Assembly (NCBI GenBank): GCA_022711595.1
Contig: JAKLET010000004.1
Span: 62,001-126,000, forward strand
Origin: Deltaproteobacteria bacterium
Lineage (GTDB): Bacteria; Desulfobacterota; Syntrophorhabdia; Syntrophorhabdales; Syntrophorhabdaceae
DNA length: 64,000 nucleotides
Reading direction: 5' to 3'
Numbering within the stretch: position 1 is the stretch's first letter; each line of letters begins with the position of its first letter. Position numbers and translations under genes: made by a program. This document shows, piece by piece, positions 52,523 to 61,569 of the stretch. Below the pieces are notes generated by a model. It did not search any database. It was given only the letters and a program-made list of their open reading frames with translations, and was not told where the DNA came from.

Positions 52523-53488
52523 TTGAATTTATTAAACGATAATGACCTGAAGACAATTGCCGTAACAGGTGCCACCGGTTTTATCGGGACACATTTGCTG
52601 GATAAATTAAAAAATTACAAAAATGTACAGATCAGGGCATTGATACATAAAGATCACCTGGCGGGAACTTTTGATACAAGCAGCATCGCTGTTATAGAAG
52701 GTGACCTCCTGGATCAAGGATCGCTTAAGCATTTCCCGACCCGCGGCAGTACGGTGGTTAACCTGGTTTATCTAAAAGGCAGATCGGGCGAAGAAAACCT
52801 GTCGGCCGTGGACAACCTGGGCGCAGCATGCGCAGAAGCAGGGATAAAAAGGCTTATCCATTGCAGCACAGCCGTGGTTGTGGGCAGGGTTCCTGAGAAT
52901 ATTATCAATGAAGAAACGAAATGCAATCCGATCAATGATTATGAGATCGAGAAGCTGGAAATTGAAAAACTGCTGATTGAAAAGTACAGCGGACTTTTTG
53001 AGATAGTTATTCTCCGTCCAACGGCGGTTTTCGGCCCCGGAGGCAGGAACTTGTTAAAAATGGCTGATCATATCTCACATGGGAACAGGGTTATCAACTA
53101 CGTGAGATCATGTTTGTACAATAAAAGAAAAATGAATCTGGTCAGCGTCGAAAATGTTGTTAATGCATTGGGATTTCTTATTAGTTGCAAGAAAATAGGT
53201 ATTAATCCGGAGATATTTATTATTTCTGACGATGAAGACCTGTCAAATGAATATAGAAAGATAGAAATTTCAATGCTGAGATCGTTCAGGAAAAAGGATT
53301 ATTTCATACCGGTTGTTCCAATCCCTCTTTTTGTTCTTGGATCGATATTAAAGTTCTCTGGAAGGACAAATTGCAATCCTTTAACCGTTTACAGCTGTAG
53401 TAAGCTAGTTGGCGAAGGCTTTATTAAAAAAAGGCCATTCCAGGAAGGTTTGATCGACTTTATTGATTGGTATAAGGTAAATTCATGA
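52523..53488 (+). CDS. NAD-dependent epimerase/dehydratase (extended SDR)
   Basis: A 321-aa SDR with VTGATGFIGTHLL, STAVVVGRVP and NDYEIEKLEIEKL, where the YxxxK pattern is Tyr-Glu-Ile-Glu-Lys, and LRPTAVFGPGG. It looks like the subfamily near WbjF/Gne-type or hopanoid/UDP-glucose epimerases. TTG start with GAGG and AAAGGA upstream is the only sensible start. Codon use is AT-rich, like the membrane genes that follow. The gene leads the membrane module. Confidence 0.8.
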   Translation: MNLLNDNDLKTIAVTGATGFIGTHLLDKLKNYKNVQIRALIHKDHLAGTFDTSSIAVIEGDLLDQGSLKHFPTRGSTVVNLVYLKGRSGEENLSAVDNLGAACAEAGIKRLIHCSTAVVVGRVPENIINEETKCNPINDYEIEKLEIEKLLIEKYSGLFEIVILRPTAVFGPGGRNLLKMADHISHGNRVINYVRSCLYNKRKMNLVSVENVVNALGFLISCKKIGINPEIFIISDDEDLSNEYRKIEISMLRSFRKKDYFIPVVPIPLFVLGSILKFSGRTNCNPLTVYSCSKLVGEGFIKKRPFQEGLIDFIDWYKVNS

Positions 53489-53503
53489 AACAGGTTTTTT
53501 AAA

Positions 53504-54931
53504 ATGATGGAAATTAAAATTAAACACATCTCCACCGGGATCTTTTGTCTTGCAGTCTGCGTTCTGTCATTATTAACTGTAACGAATTATCCCGGTCATG
53601 TTGTTGTTTACATCATATTTACGATCCTTTTAAATACTCTTTTTATCCTTGGTTTCACAAAAGGTAAAATCTTTTTTGACACTTTTATTGGTATATTTTT
53701 CTGGCTCGGGTACTGGTTGAAGTTTTCGGTGAGGATGGCATTCTTTGGGGGGAAGTTTCATGAACCGGTCGGCAATTTCAACGGGACTGGCGCTGCTTAT
53801 GACCACGTTCTGCTTGTAATATCATGCGGTGTTGCCGCCCTGTTACTAGCAAGCATTATTAGAAGGAAATTCTTTTTTTCATATGCAGATGTTTTAAAAA
53901 AGGCCCGGCTAGAGGAAATCTTTCATTTCTATCTGGATCACCGGCGGGCTGTTTTGATCGCGTTCACAGGTTTTTTCCTGATAGTTGCTTTATCGAACAT
54001 ATTTTTTGGGTTCTACCAGAGGGGTAGTGTGCCCAGGGCAATATTACCTTTTGGCTTAAGCGGTGCATGCACATGGCTCCTGCTCTTTGGCCTGGCATCA
54101 TTTTCAGCGGTAATACTGGACTGCGAGTTCAGATTGAAAAACAATCCTTATCTTGTATCGATTATCGCGCTTTTTGAATGTTTCTTATCAAACATATCTA
54201 TGCTGAGTCGGGGTATGGTGCTAAATGGCGGGGCATTGATGATAGGTGCATGCGATAATTCGCAAAAGCGCTCCATTCGAATGAGTTTAACGTATAAGGC
54301 CGTGATTATTGTGATATTTGGAATGATGTTCCTGTCCTCAGTTTTTTCTGTCAATCACATCAGAGGTTATTTATTTTCCATCTATAGTCTCAGCGATGTG
54401 AAAGTTAATACGAGTTCATTTGCACAAACAGCAAATAGCAGCTGGGTTTTGTTTATTGACAGGTGGGTTGGAATGGAAGGGGCCATGGCTGTGAGCAGTT
54501 ACCCACACCTGGGATGGGGTCTCTGGAAGAGGGCATGGCAAGAGAAATTTTCCAATTACGGGACAAGCATGTACGACCGTGAATTCATAGTGTCACCTTA
54601 TATGGAAATGGACTGGTCAAAACATCATTTTGTCGGTGTTCCTGGTATACTTGCTTTTTTCTATTATCCCGGGTCTTTCCCGTTTCTTTTCTTTTCCATG
54701 TTTCTTTTAGGTTTTCTCGGGGCCGCTATCGAACTTTTCGTTTACAGATTCAGCGGTGCAAATATTATGTTGTGCGCCCTGCTTGCGCAGGTTGTTTCAA
54801 GCAGGTATGTGCACTTCGGTTACGCTCCCAATCAGAGCTATCTGCTTTTCGGATCATTGTTTCTTAACGTACTAATAATTTACATAATTGACAAGTTACT
54901 GCAAAGATTGAACAGGAAATCGATCTCTTAA
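53504..54931 (+). CDS. Polytopic Wzy-like membrane protein, family A copy 1
   Basis: A 475-aa protein with about 11-12 hydrophobic helices and one long hydrophilic loop (after FSVNHIRGYLF to DWSKHHF, about residues 285-370). Size and profile resemble polysaccharide polymerase or O-acetyltransferase-like membrane proteins, but I recognise no named family. A close paralogue lies at 56300-57859. Shared blocks include IFFDTFIGIFFWLGYWL, EPVGNFNGTGAA, PFGLSGACTWLLLFG and AMAVSSYPHLGWGLWKRAW. Its loop carries Trp, His and acidic residues that could be catalytic. Likely inner membrane, periplasmic active loop. Confidence 0.62.
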   Translation: MMEIKIKHISTGIFCLAVCVLSLLTVTNYPGHVVVYIIFTILLNTLFILGFTKGKIFFDTFIGIFFWLGYWLKFSVRMAFFGGKFHEPVGNFNGTGAAYDHVLLVISCGVAALLLASIIRRKFFFSYADVLKKARLEEIFHFYLDHRRAVLIAFTGFFLIVALSNIFFGFYQRGSVPRAILPFGLSGACTWLLLFGLASFSAVILDCEFRLKNNPYLVSIIALFECFLSNISMLSRGMVLNGGALMIGACDNSQKRSIRMSLTYKAVIIVIFGMMFLSSVFSVNHIRGYLFSIYSLSDVKVNTSSFAQTANSSWVLFIDRWVGMEGAMAVSSYPHLGWGLWKRAWQEKFSNYGTSMYDREFIVSPYMEMDWSKHHFVGVPGILAFFYYPGSFPFLFFSMFLLGFLGAAIELFVYRFSGANIMLCALLAQVVSSRYVHFGYAPNQSYLLFGSLFLNVLIIYIIDKLLQRLNRKSIS

Positions 54932-56235
54932 TGAATTATTATTTTCGTCGAAATGATGGTTTGATCGCAATTATTACGTCATTATGTATCATAACGCCGA
55001 TTTTTTTTCAGATTAAATACGGGATATTTCTAGATAGGTCGATGGTCTTTGATTCCTATGGTTTAATAAGCAGGCTGCCGATCCCCATTTCTGTTGCTGC
55101 ATGTCTTATCGGGATCCCTCTTATTGGTCATTATCGGAACGGTAAATTTGCTATCATCGTGTGTTGCTCATCCTTTGCCTTGATGATCATTTCATTGCTT
55201 GTCGTTGCAAGCGGTCAGGGAGAGATCCTGCAGGAAAAAATCATTAAATTGTCACAATTCCTGTTGCCGATGGTCGCCCTGGTTCTCGGGCAGGTGTATG
55301 TTTGTAAAGATGATGAGCTTTCGTTTCTTTCGAAGTCTTTTTTTATCGTGCTCTTTATAATAATTCTTCTGCAAATGTCCTGCTCCTGGCAATATGGATT
55401 TACGATGTTATCACCTTATCTTTTTTTGCCGTATATTGCTTTATTCAGCATATATCAACATCTGCAATATGTTCCTGTTGTTTTTGCTTCTGCGTTCATT
55501 ATAGTGCTTTTTGTGCTCGGATCCGATAATGCTTTAAGAAAATGGATTGTTATATTCATGCCGATAATGGTGCTTTATGTTGTAGTCTCAACAACCCTCA
55601 CGGGTATGTTCTTGTTGATATCGGGAACGTTAATCTATGTATTGATGTATATTAACATGAGAAAATGGATCATTATAAAACTTGCCTGCGCGGTATTTTT
55701 GATATTTTCACTCGCTTTTGGATATCTCTATCATTATCGGGGGCAAAATATGCTGGAAGAAAAAATAAGTATTGTGACGACAAATGAATTGAGTGGAATA
55801 GAAATAACAGGAATAAAAAAAAGGCTGTGGTACTGGGATTTTTATGGCAATGAGGTCATAAAGGATGCGAAAACCTTCTTTTTCGGAAATGCATTGCCTA
55901 TGAGCAGGGCAAAGCATGCGAGCGCGCATAATTATTATCTGGATTTCGTGTATAATTTCGGTTTTCTTTCATTTATACCGATGCTGATCCTGATTGCGGC
56001 CACATTGCGTGGAGCCTATCGAAAAAGAAAGGATATTTTTGCTTCACCGGAACTAATGGGTATTACGATCGTGGTGTTATACCTGCTTTTTGTTGAGAAT
56101 ATGCTCAAGGTGGGGATGCGTCAGCCTTATCCCGGGATCTTTACGTTTTTTCTCTGGGGTATCTTGATATCGAAATTGTCAGTTTTTTCTTTAAGGGAGC
56201 CAGGTCGAAACGAAGCGGCCTCTGCCAGCGCTTGA
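54931..56235 (+). CDS. Wzy/O-antigen ligase-like protein, family B stand-alone
   Basis: A 434-aa polytopic protein. The signature ASAHNYYLDFVYNFG near residue 330 matches the HNxYL-type motif of O-antigen ligase/polymerase (Wzy_C/WaaL) proteins, and VGMRQPYPGIFTFFLWG follows. Its stretches are homologous to the C-terminal half of the fusion protein at 59110, e.g. the F(D/T)...LPIP(I/L)SV region and AHNYYLD. The stop of copy A overlaps the ATG by one base. Likely polymerises or ligates lipid-linked repeat units in the periplasm. Confidence 0.78.
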   Translation: MNYYFRRNDGLIAIITSLCIITPIFFQIKYGIFLDRSMVFDSYGLISRLPIPISVAACLIGIPLIGHYRNGKFAIIVCCSSFALMIISLLVVASGQGEILQEKIIKLSQFLLPMVALVLGQVYVCKDDELSFLSKSFFIVLFIIILLQMSCSWQYGFTMLSPYLFLPYIALFSIYQHLQYVPVVFASAFIIVLFVLGSDNALRKWIVIFMPIMVLYVVVSTTLTGMFLLISGTLIYVLMYINMRKWIIIKLACAVFLIFSLAFGYLYHYRGQNMLEEKISIVTTNELSGIEITGIKKRLWYWDFYGNEVIKDAKTFFFGNALPMSRAKHASAHNYYLDFVYNFGFLSFIPMLILIAATLRGAYRKRKDIFASPELMGITIVVLYLLFVENMLKVGMRQPYPGIFTFFLWGILISKLSVFSLREPGRNEAASASA

Positions 56236-56299
56236 TGAATATCCTGGACCAGTTCATAATTGATTACGGGCAGCGATTCTAAAATTAACAAACAAAATC

Positions 56300-57859
56300 A
56301 TGATATTCAGGATTTCTTTTGCATTCTTATGTATTTTTTGCGTCTTGCTTTTTGCGTTGGCACTTTTTGCCGCGATCAATTACCCCGGCCAAAAGATAGT
56401 ATACGCCGTCTTTACAGTCGCCCTCAATGCCCTTTTAATTCTAGGGTTCACGAAAGATAAGATCTTTTTCGATACCTTCATCGGTATATTTTTCTGGCTC
56501 GGTTACTGGTTAAAATTGTCTGTGAGGGTCGCCTTCATGGGGGGGGAGTTCCAGGAGCCCGTGGGCAATTTCAACGGAACCGGCGCCGCCTTCGATCACG
56601 CCCTTATCGTCACGACCTGCGGTGTAGCGGCATTGCTGATAGCCGGCCTTGTCCGAAGGAGATACTTCTTCTCATACGCGGACGCTGCTGTTCGGGCCAG
56701 GCATGAATCAACGTTCGCCTTTTACAAAAGGTACAGGAAGCCTGTCCTGGTCCTTTTCTTTGCCCTGTTCGCAGCGGTGGGCATCACGAATGTCATCTTC
56801 GGCATCTATCAGAGGGGCAGCATACCCCGCACATTCCTGCCCTTTGGCTTAAACGGTGTTTACACCTGGCTTTTGCTTTTCGGTATGGCATCTGTTTCAG
56901 CGGTCATACTGGACTGCGAGTTCAGGATCAAGAATAATCCTTACCTTGTTTCCGTGATGAGCCTTTTGGAATGCTTCGTTTCCAATGTGTCCATGCTGAG
57001 CAGGGGAATGGTCCTCAACGGCGGCTCCCTGATGATAGGCCTTGCCGATAACGCCAAAAAACGGTTTGTCCGCCTGAGCCTGAGCTATAAGCTGGTCATA
57101 CCGGTTATATTCGCCGTCCTGTTCATTGCATCTGTTTTTGTTGTGAACCATGTACGCGTAGCACTTTTCTTTACATATCCTTATGGGAATGCGTCTGTTG
57201 ATGTCCACCCGGAAAAAGCAACTGTTTCTCCCGGGGAAGCGGCCGGGTCTGACAGGACTGCTGCCGATGCCCGGGTGCCAAATACTTCGCCACATGCTAA
57301 TTCTGTTCCGCGCAGAGATTTGAATTCAGTGAAGTTAACCAAAAAATCGTTTATTTATACGGTAAACACCATCTGGGTTCTGCTCATCGACCGGTGGGTT
57401 GGAATAGAAGGGGCCATGGCGGTGAGCAGTTACCCGCACCTTGGATGGGACCTCTGGAAGAGGGCATGGAAGGAGAAGTTTTCAAATTACGGGACGAGTA
57501 TGTTCGATCTGACTTTCATAAGATCTCCATATTTGGAATCTGACATGCTGAAACATCATTTCGTCAGTGTACCCGGCATACTTGCCTTTTTTTACTATCC
57601 AGGTTCCTTTTCTTTCCTGTTCATTTCCATGTTCTTGCTTGGTTTGCTTGCGGCCGGGATCGAGTTTATTATTTATAAATTAAGTGGTGCGAATTTAATA
57701 CTGTGCTCATTGCTGTCGCAGGTGGTGGCCTACCGGTACGCACATTTCGGCTATGCTCCGGCCCATAGCTACCTGCTTTTCGGGTCGGTCTTTTTGAGTG
57801 TAATTATAATTTATACGGTAAATAGATCTTTGCCATATTTAAATAGAAAACAAGGCTAA
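56300..57859 (+). CDS. Polytopic Wzy-like membrane protein, family A copy 2
   Basis: A 519-aa paralogue of 53504-54931. Homology runs over the whole length; the main differences are about 44 extra residues in the long loop (VDVHPEKATVSPGEAAG to RRDLNSVKLT, residues about 295-340) and higher GC, with most changes at third codon positions. Conserved loop elements (IDRWVGIEGAMAVSSYP, LGWDLWKRAWKEKFSNYG) suggest a shared active or binding site. It follows gene B and precedes the GT4 gene. Same function as copy 1 is probable but not proven. Confidence 0.62.
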   Translation: MIFRISFAFLCIFCVLLFALALFAAINYPGQKIVYAVFTVALNALLILGFTKDKIFFDTFIGIFFWLGYWLKLSVRVAFMGGEFQEPVGNFNGTGAAFDHALIVTTCGVAALLIAGLVRRRYFFSYADAAVRARHESTFAFYKRYRKPVLVLFFALFAAVGITNVIFGIYQRGSIPRTFLPFGLNGVYTWLLLFGMASVSAVILDCEFRIKNNPYLVSVMSLLECFVSNVSMLSRGMVLNGGSLMIGLADNAKKRFVRLSLSYKLVIPVIFAVLFIASVFVVNHVRVALFFTYPYGNASVDVHPEKATVSPGEAAGSDRTAADARVPNTSPHANSVPRRDLNSVKLTKKSFIYTVNTIWVLLIDRWVGIEGAMAVSSYPHLGWDLWKRAWKEKFSNYGTSMFDLTFIRSPYLESDMLKHHFVSVPGILAFFYYPGSFSFLFISMFLLGLLAAGIEFIIYKLSGANLILCSLLSQVVAYRYAHFGYAPAHSYLLFGSVFLSVIIIYTVNRSLPYLNRKQG

Positions 57860-57909
57860 AAAATAAAGCCGTAATTGATGCTGATGTTGAATGGATAGGT
57901 CCTTTAAAA

Positions 57910-59043
57910 ATGAAAATCTTAAATGTGAATAATACGCTCGATCCGGTCAACGGAGGAGGTTCGGCGGAGAGGACACTTCAGGTGAGCCGCTTCCTTGCCG
58001 AACTTGGTGCCGACTGTACGATGCTTTCACTGGATACGGGTGTGACGGACAAAGTCCGTGAAAAGGCGGGCAGGGCACGAATGGTGACACTCCCCTGTCA
58101 GATAGAGAGGTATTTTGTGCCCTCATTATCGTGGGATACGCTATCAAACCTTGTTCGGTCAGCTGACATCGTCCAGATGATGAACCATTGGACGTTGTTG
58201 AACGCTATGGTCTTTCACTATGCCATGCGTTTTAAGAAACCCTATGTTTTAAGCCCTGCAGGTGCGATACCTATTTACGGGCGTTCAAGGACATTGAAAG
58301 AACTATACGATATCATCATAGGCAAACGGATCATTAGTAATGCAAAAGCGTGTGTCGCGATATCGCCCAAGGAGATTCCTTACATCAAAGAATACGGGGT
58401 ATCAGGAGATATGATCTCCGTGATCCCCAACGGGATAGATCCCGAAGATTATATGAAAGAGGACGATGAAGGCTTTAGAGAAAAATACGGGTTGACAGAC
58501 GCTCCTTTCATTCTCTACATGGGTCGCCTGAATCAGATAAAAGGGCCGGATCTCCTCCTTGACGCCTTTATACGCGTGGCGCGGTCAAGCGGCATTTCCT
58601 ATCATCTTGTTTTCGCCGGGCCCGATGGCGGTATGCTCAACGAACTGCAGGCCGTGTCCGTTCGAAACGGCATGGAGAAACAGGTCCACTTTTTGGGTTA
58701 TGTGGGCAGCGAAGATAGGTCTCACGCTTATCACGCGGCTGAATTCCTTGTGATCCCGTCCCGCCAGGAGGCTATGTCCATCGTTGTCCTTGAATCAGGC
58801 ATAGCAGGGACACCCGTTCTTATAACCGATGCTTGCGGGTTTGATGACGTGGCTTCCATCGGAGGGGGTATTGTTGAAGCCGCTTCCGTGGATGGGCTGA
58901 AGAAAGGAATGGAAGCAATAATGAGTGATCCTGCCGGTTTCAAGACCATGGGGGAGAAATTAAAGAGATTTGTCCAGGACAATTATCTCTGGGAGCAAGC
59001 TGCAAAAAAATACCTGGATCTTTTTACACGTGTACTGGGATAA
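57910..59043 (+). CDS. Family 4 glycosyltransferase
   Basis: A 377-aa GT-B enzyme. NVNNTLDPVNGGGSAERT is the N-terminal donor/acceptor loop, ILYMGRLNQIKGPDLLLDA and VIPSRQEAMSIVVLESGIAG give the EX7E-type motif (EAMSIVVLE). Start ATG 57910. Transfers a sugar to the lipid-linked unit. It is positioned between the family-A copy 2 and the Wzx-Wzy fusion, inside the duplicated module, so its product is probably the substrate of that fusion. Confidence 0.87.
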   Translation: MKILNVNNTLDPVNGGGSAERTLQVSRFLAELGADCTMLSLDTGVTDKVREKAGRARMVTLPCQIERYFVPSLSWDTLSNLVRSADIVQMMNHWTLLNAMVFHYAMRFKKPYVLSPAGAIPIYGRSRTLKELYDIIIGKRIISNAKACVAISPKEIPYIKEYGVSGDMISVIPNGIDPEDYMKEDDEGFREKYGLTDAPFILYMGRLNQIKGPDLLLDAFIRVARSSGISYHLVFAGPDGGMLNELQAVSVRNGMEKQVHFLGYVGSEDRSHAYHAAEFLVIPSRQEAMSIVVLESGIAGTPVLITDACGFDDVASIGGGIVEAASVDGLKKGMEAIMSDPAGFKTMGEKLKRFVQDNYLWEQAAKKYLDLFTRVLG

Positions 59044-59109
59044 ATGTTTGACTGGAATATTCACGGACTGGTACCCCTTTTTTTTAAAATCTTTTCGAAT
59101 GGTGCCTGA

Positions 59110-61524
59110 TTGACCATATATATCTACTCGTCGGCGATTCTCCTTAATTCGTTCTCAATGACGGCATTGATGCTGGTGTGCGGATTGGCGGGAGCCCCCG
59201 GTCTTACGGCGGATATCGCGATAGTCCAGGGTGCGACGCTGGCGCTTTTTTTTGCTTTTTCTGCGAACGCCCGCAACGTTATATTCGCGGACACATCGGG
59301 TTCAACATCCCATCTGCTTCTTCGTGGACGGTTGCTGCTCCTGCTCCCCCTTGCCGTCCCGGCTTTCATTCTCAGCTCCGTGATAGGTTCGGTTGACAGC
59401 TTGCTGGCGCTGGTGCTGATAGTGAGGCGTTCATCTGAATGGATAGGCGAGGTCTTTTTAAGCGCCTGTGAAGTACAAAACGACAAGAAGCCTGCCGTTC
59501 TGACCATCGGCGCGGAATGCCTGACATTTGTGCTGACGATCGTGTTGATCTTCCCAATGGGTGTGAACCCGGCAACCGCAATGATTTTTTGGGCATTGAC
59601 ACCGCTCGTGGCGGCGTTGAGCGGGAAGCTCACGGTATCGACTGTGCCGGTCAGCTTGATGCACAATCTGGCAAAACTGGCACCCAACCTTGGGTCAACA
59701 ACTATCATCGGCATCACCGTATACGTTTTCAGGCTGTCCATAATTATGCTTTTAGGCCGTATTGTGGCAGGGGATCTTTTCACGGCCTTCGTGATAGGCG
59801 GTATCATCCCAACAATATACAACAGCTCCATAGGCCCCAGCCTGGCGCTAAGGGCGAGCGGGAGCGGGTCAAAAGACCTGGCTTACAGGGTCATGCAATG
59901 GCTGGTTCCCGGCATGTTTATTTTCGGGTTTGCCGTTTTCTTTTTTTCAATGAATTACCCGGAGATGGCAAATCTTTTTAGAAAAGACCACCATTTCTGG
60001 ACAGCTGTAGGTTTGTCGCTCTCTGGAGGGGCGATAATGATGATCGCCCTGCACAGGCGTATCATGATGCTCCAACGGGAAATGAACGTGGAGATATTCG
60101 GTTCCGATGTCCTCTCTAACATACTCATAGTGGTTTCTGTGCCTTATTTTTATTATCTTCTCGGCGAACGTTCGCTTGAAGGCCTGTATGTTTTTAACGC
60201 CATCCTGACCCTGTGTTTTTACTGGAGCGCGGAAAGGTCGGGAAAGCTCGCGAAAGCACCTGGACGGCATAATACCTTGAATTTGTTCATTATCGCGGGA
60301 CTCGTGCTCTTGCCTTTCTTTTTTCAATTGAACGGCGGTATCTTCAGGGACAGCGCTTTTATTTTTGATACAGGCCGAATACTGAAGCAGCTGCCCATAC
60401 CTCTTTCGGTCATTGCGCTTATAGCGGGAGTTCTGTTCCTGGGAAGGTTCAGGGAAACCCACCGTTCACTGACGGTGTTTTTTTTCACGGCACTTATGCT
60501 GGTGCTGGCAACCCTGGTCATTCGGGAACCCGATGCAAGGAACGCCCGCCTTATATTGATGGCCCAGTATCTCATGCCAATTCTTGGCCTGGTACTTGGA
60601 GAGATGTATGGCGTGGCATCAGAAAAAGGCGAATTCGAGAAAACCTGTCTGGCTGTCGTGTGTTTCATCGTGCCGGTTCAGCTTTTTTGCTCATGGCTGC
60701 AGGGTTTGGTAATTCTTACCCCATATCTTTATTTTTTTAGCATTTACCAGCACATACTTTATGTGCCGGTGATCATGATCATTGCCTATGGCATGGCATT
60801 TGTTTGCCTGTGGGGGCAGGGAGGAAAATGGAAGATAGTCCTTTGCGCCTCACTGCCGCTTGTAGCGATATATGCCGGCGCATCGTATTCCATAGAGGTT
60901 TTTATCGTTTTTCTCGGCATTGTTTTCGTGGCGGTATGGAAGCATGATCCTTCTGTTCTTTCACGCCGCGCCGCAGTTTGCATCCTGGCCCTTGCATTAT
61001 TTTCAGGGATCGCATACGGTGCGGCAGCAAGAACATCCATCCTCGAAAAATCATCTCCAGTTTTTTCAACTGTCCTGGAGAGGTCCAATGCGAAGTACAG
61101 CCTTACAACAACGCTCTCGTCACCGAAGGATCTAACCGAACGCCTTAGGCAATGGGAATTTTACGGCAGAGGGATCATCTCCGGCACCCGTGAATTCTTT
61201 TTCGGTCATCCTTACCCGCCTGACAGACGCGTGCATCCAAGCGCGCATAACTATTATCTCGATCTGCTCTATAATTTTGGGTTTTTTGCCCTGTTGCCCC
61301 TGCTCATTTTACTGGTTTACACGGGAATCCTGACTTATCGCTGCCGTTATATACTGCGAACTGACCGCTTTTTGCTGGCGGCCGTTCTGTCTGTTTTTGT
61401 AATGTTCCTGATAGATAATTCCCTCAAGGTGGGTCTTCGCCAGCCATACCCGGGTATTTTTGGTTTTTTTCTCCTGGGATTCCTTCAGGCCCGGTTTTCC
61501 CGTTCTGTCAGGTCTTTACATTGA
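59110..61524 (+). CDS. Fusion protein: Wzx-like flippase half + Wzy/ligase-like half
   Basis: One 804-aa frame with about 20 or more hydrophobic helices. Residues 1 to about 385 look like a Wzx/MOP flippase: NSFSMTALMLVCGLAGAP, KLAPNLGSTTIIGITVYVFRLSIIMLLG. Residues about 395-804 are homologous to the stand-alone protein at 54931, with LPIPLSVIALIAG, SIYQHILYVPV and the diagnostic SAHNYYLDLLYNFGF and VGLRQPYPGIFGFFLLG. The linker near residues 385-395 is short and has no stop. The TTG at 59110 is the only plausible start. It would combine unit flipping and polymerisation in one protein. Confidence 0.8.
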   Translation: MTIYIYSSAILLNSFSMTALMLVCGLAGAPGLTADIAIVQGATLALFFAFSANARNVIFADTSGSTSHLLLRGRLLLLLPLAVPAFILSSVIGSVDSLLALVLIVRRSSEWIGEVFLSACEVQNDKKPAVLTIGAECLTFVLTIVLIFPMGVNPATAMIFWALTPLVAALSGKLTVSTVPVSLMHNLAKLAPNLGSTTIIGITVYVFRLSIIMLLGRIVAGDLFTAFVIGGIIPTIYNSSIGPSLALRASGSGSKDLAYRVMQWLVPGMFIFGFAVFFFSMNYPEMANLFRKDHHFWTAVGLSLSGGAIMMIALHRRIMMLQREMNVEIFGSDVLSNILIVVSVPYFYYLLGERSLEGLYVFNAILTLCFYWSAERSGKLAKAPGRHNTLNLFIIAGLVLLPFFFQLNGGIFRDSAFIFDTGRILKQLPIPLSVIALIAGVLFLGRFRETHRSLTVFFFTALMLVLATLVIREPDARNARLILMAQYLMPILGLVLGEMYGVASEKGEFEKTCLAVVCFIVPVQLFCSWLQGLVILTPYLYFFSIYQHILYVPVIMIIAYGMAFVCLWGQGGKWKIVLCASLPLVAIYAGASYSIEVFIVFLGIVFVAVWKHDPSVLSRRAAVCILALALFSGIAYGAAARTSILEKSSPVFSTVLERSNAKYSLTTTLSSPKDLTERLRQWEFYGRGIISGTREFFFGHPYPPDRRVHPSAHNYYLDLLYNFGFFALLPLLILLVYTGILTYRCRYILRTDRFLLAAVLSVFVMFLIDNSLKVGLRQPYPGIFGFFLLGFLQARFSRSVRSLH

Positions 61525-61569
61525 CCAGAGGCACCCGGTTGGTTTAAGATATCGTCTAAAATACTGATA

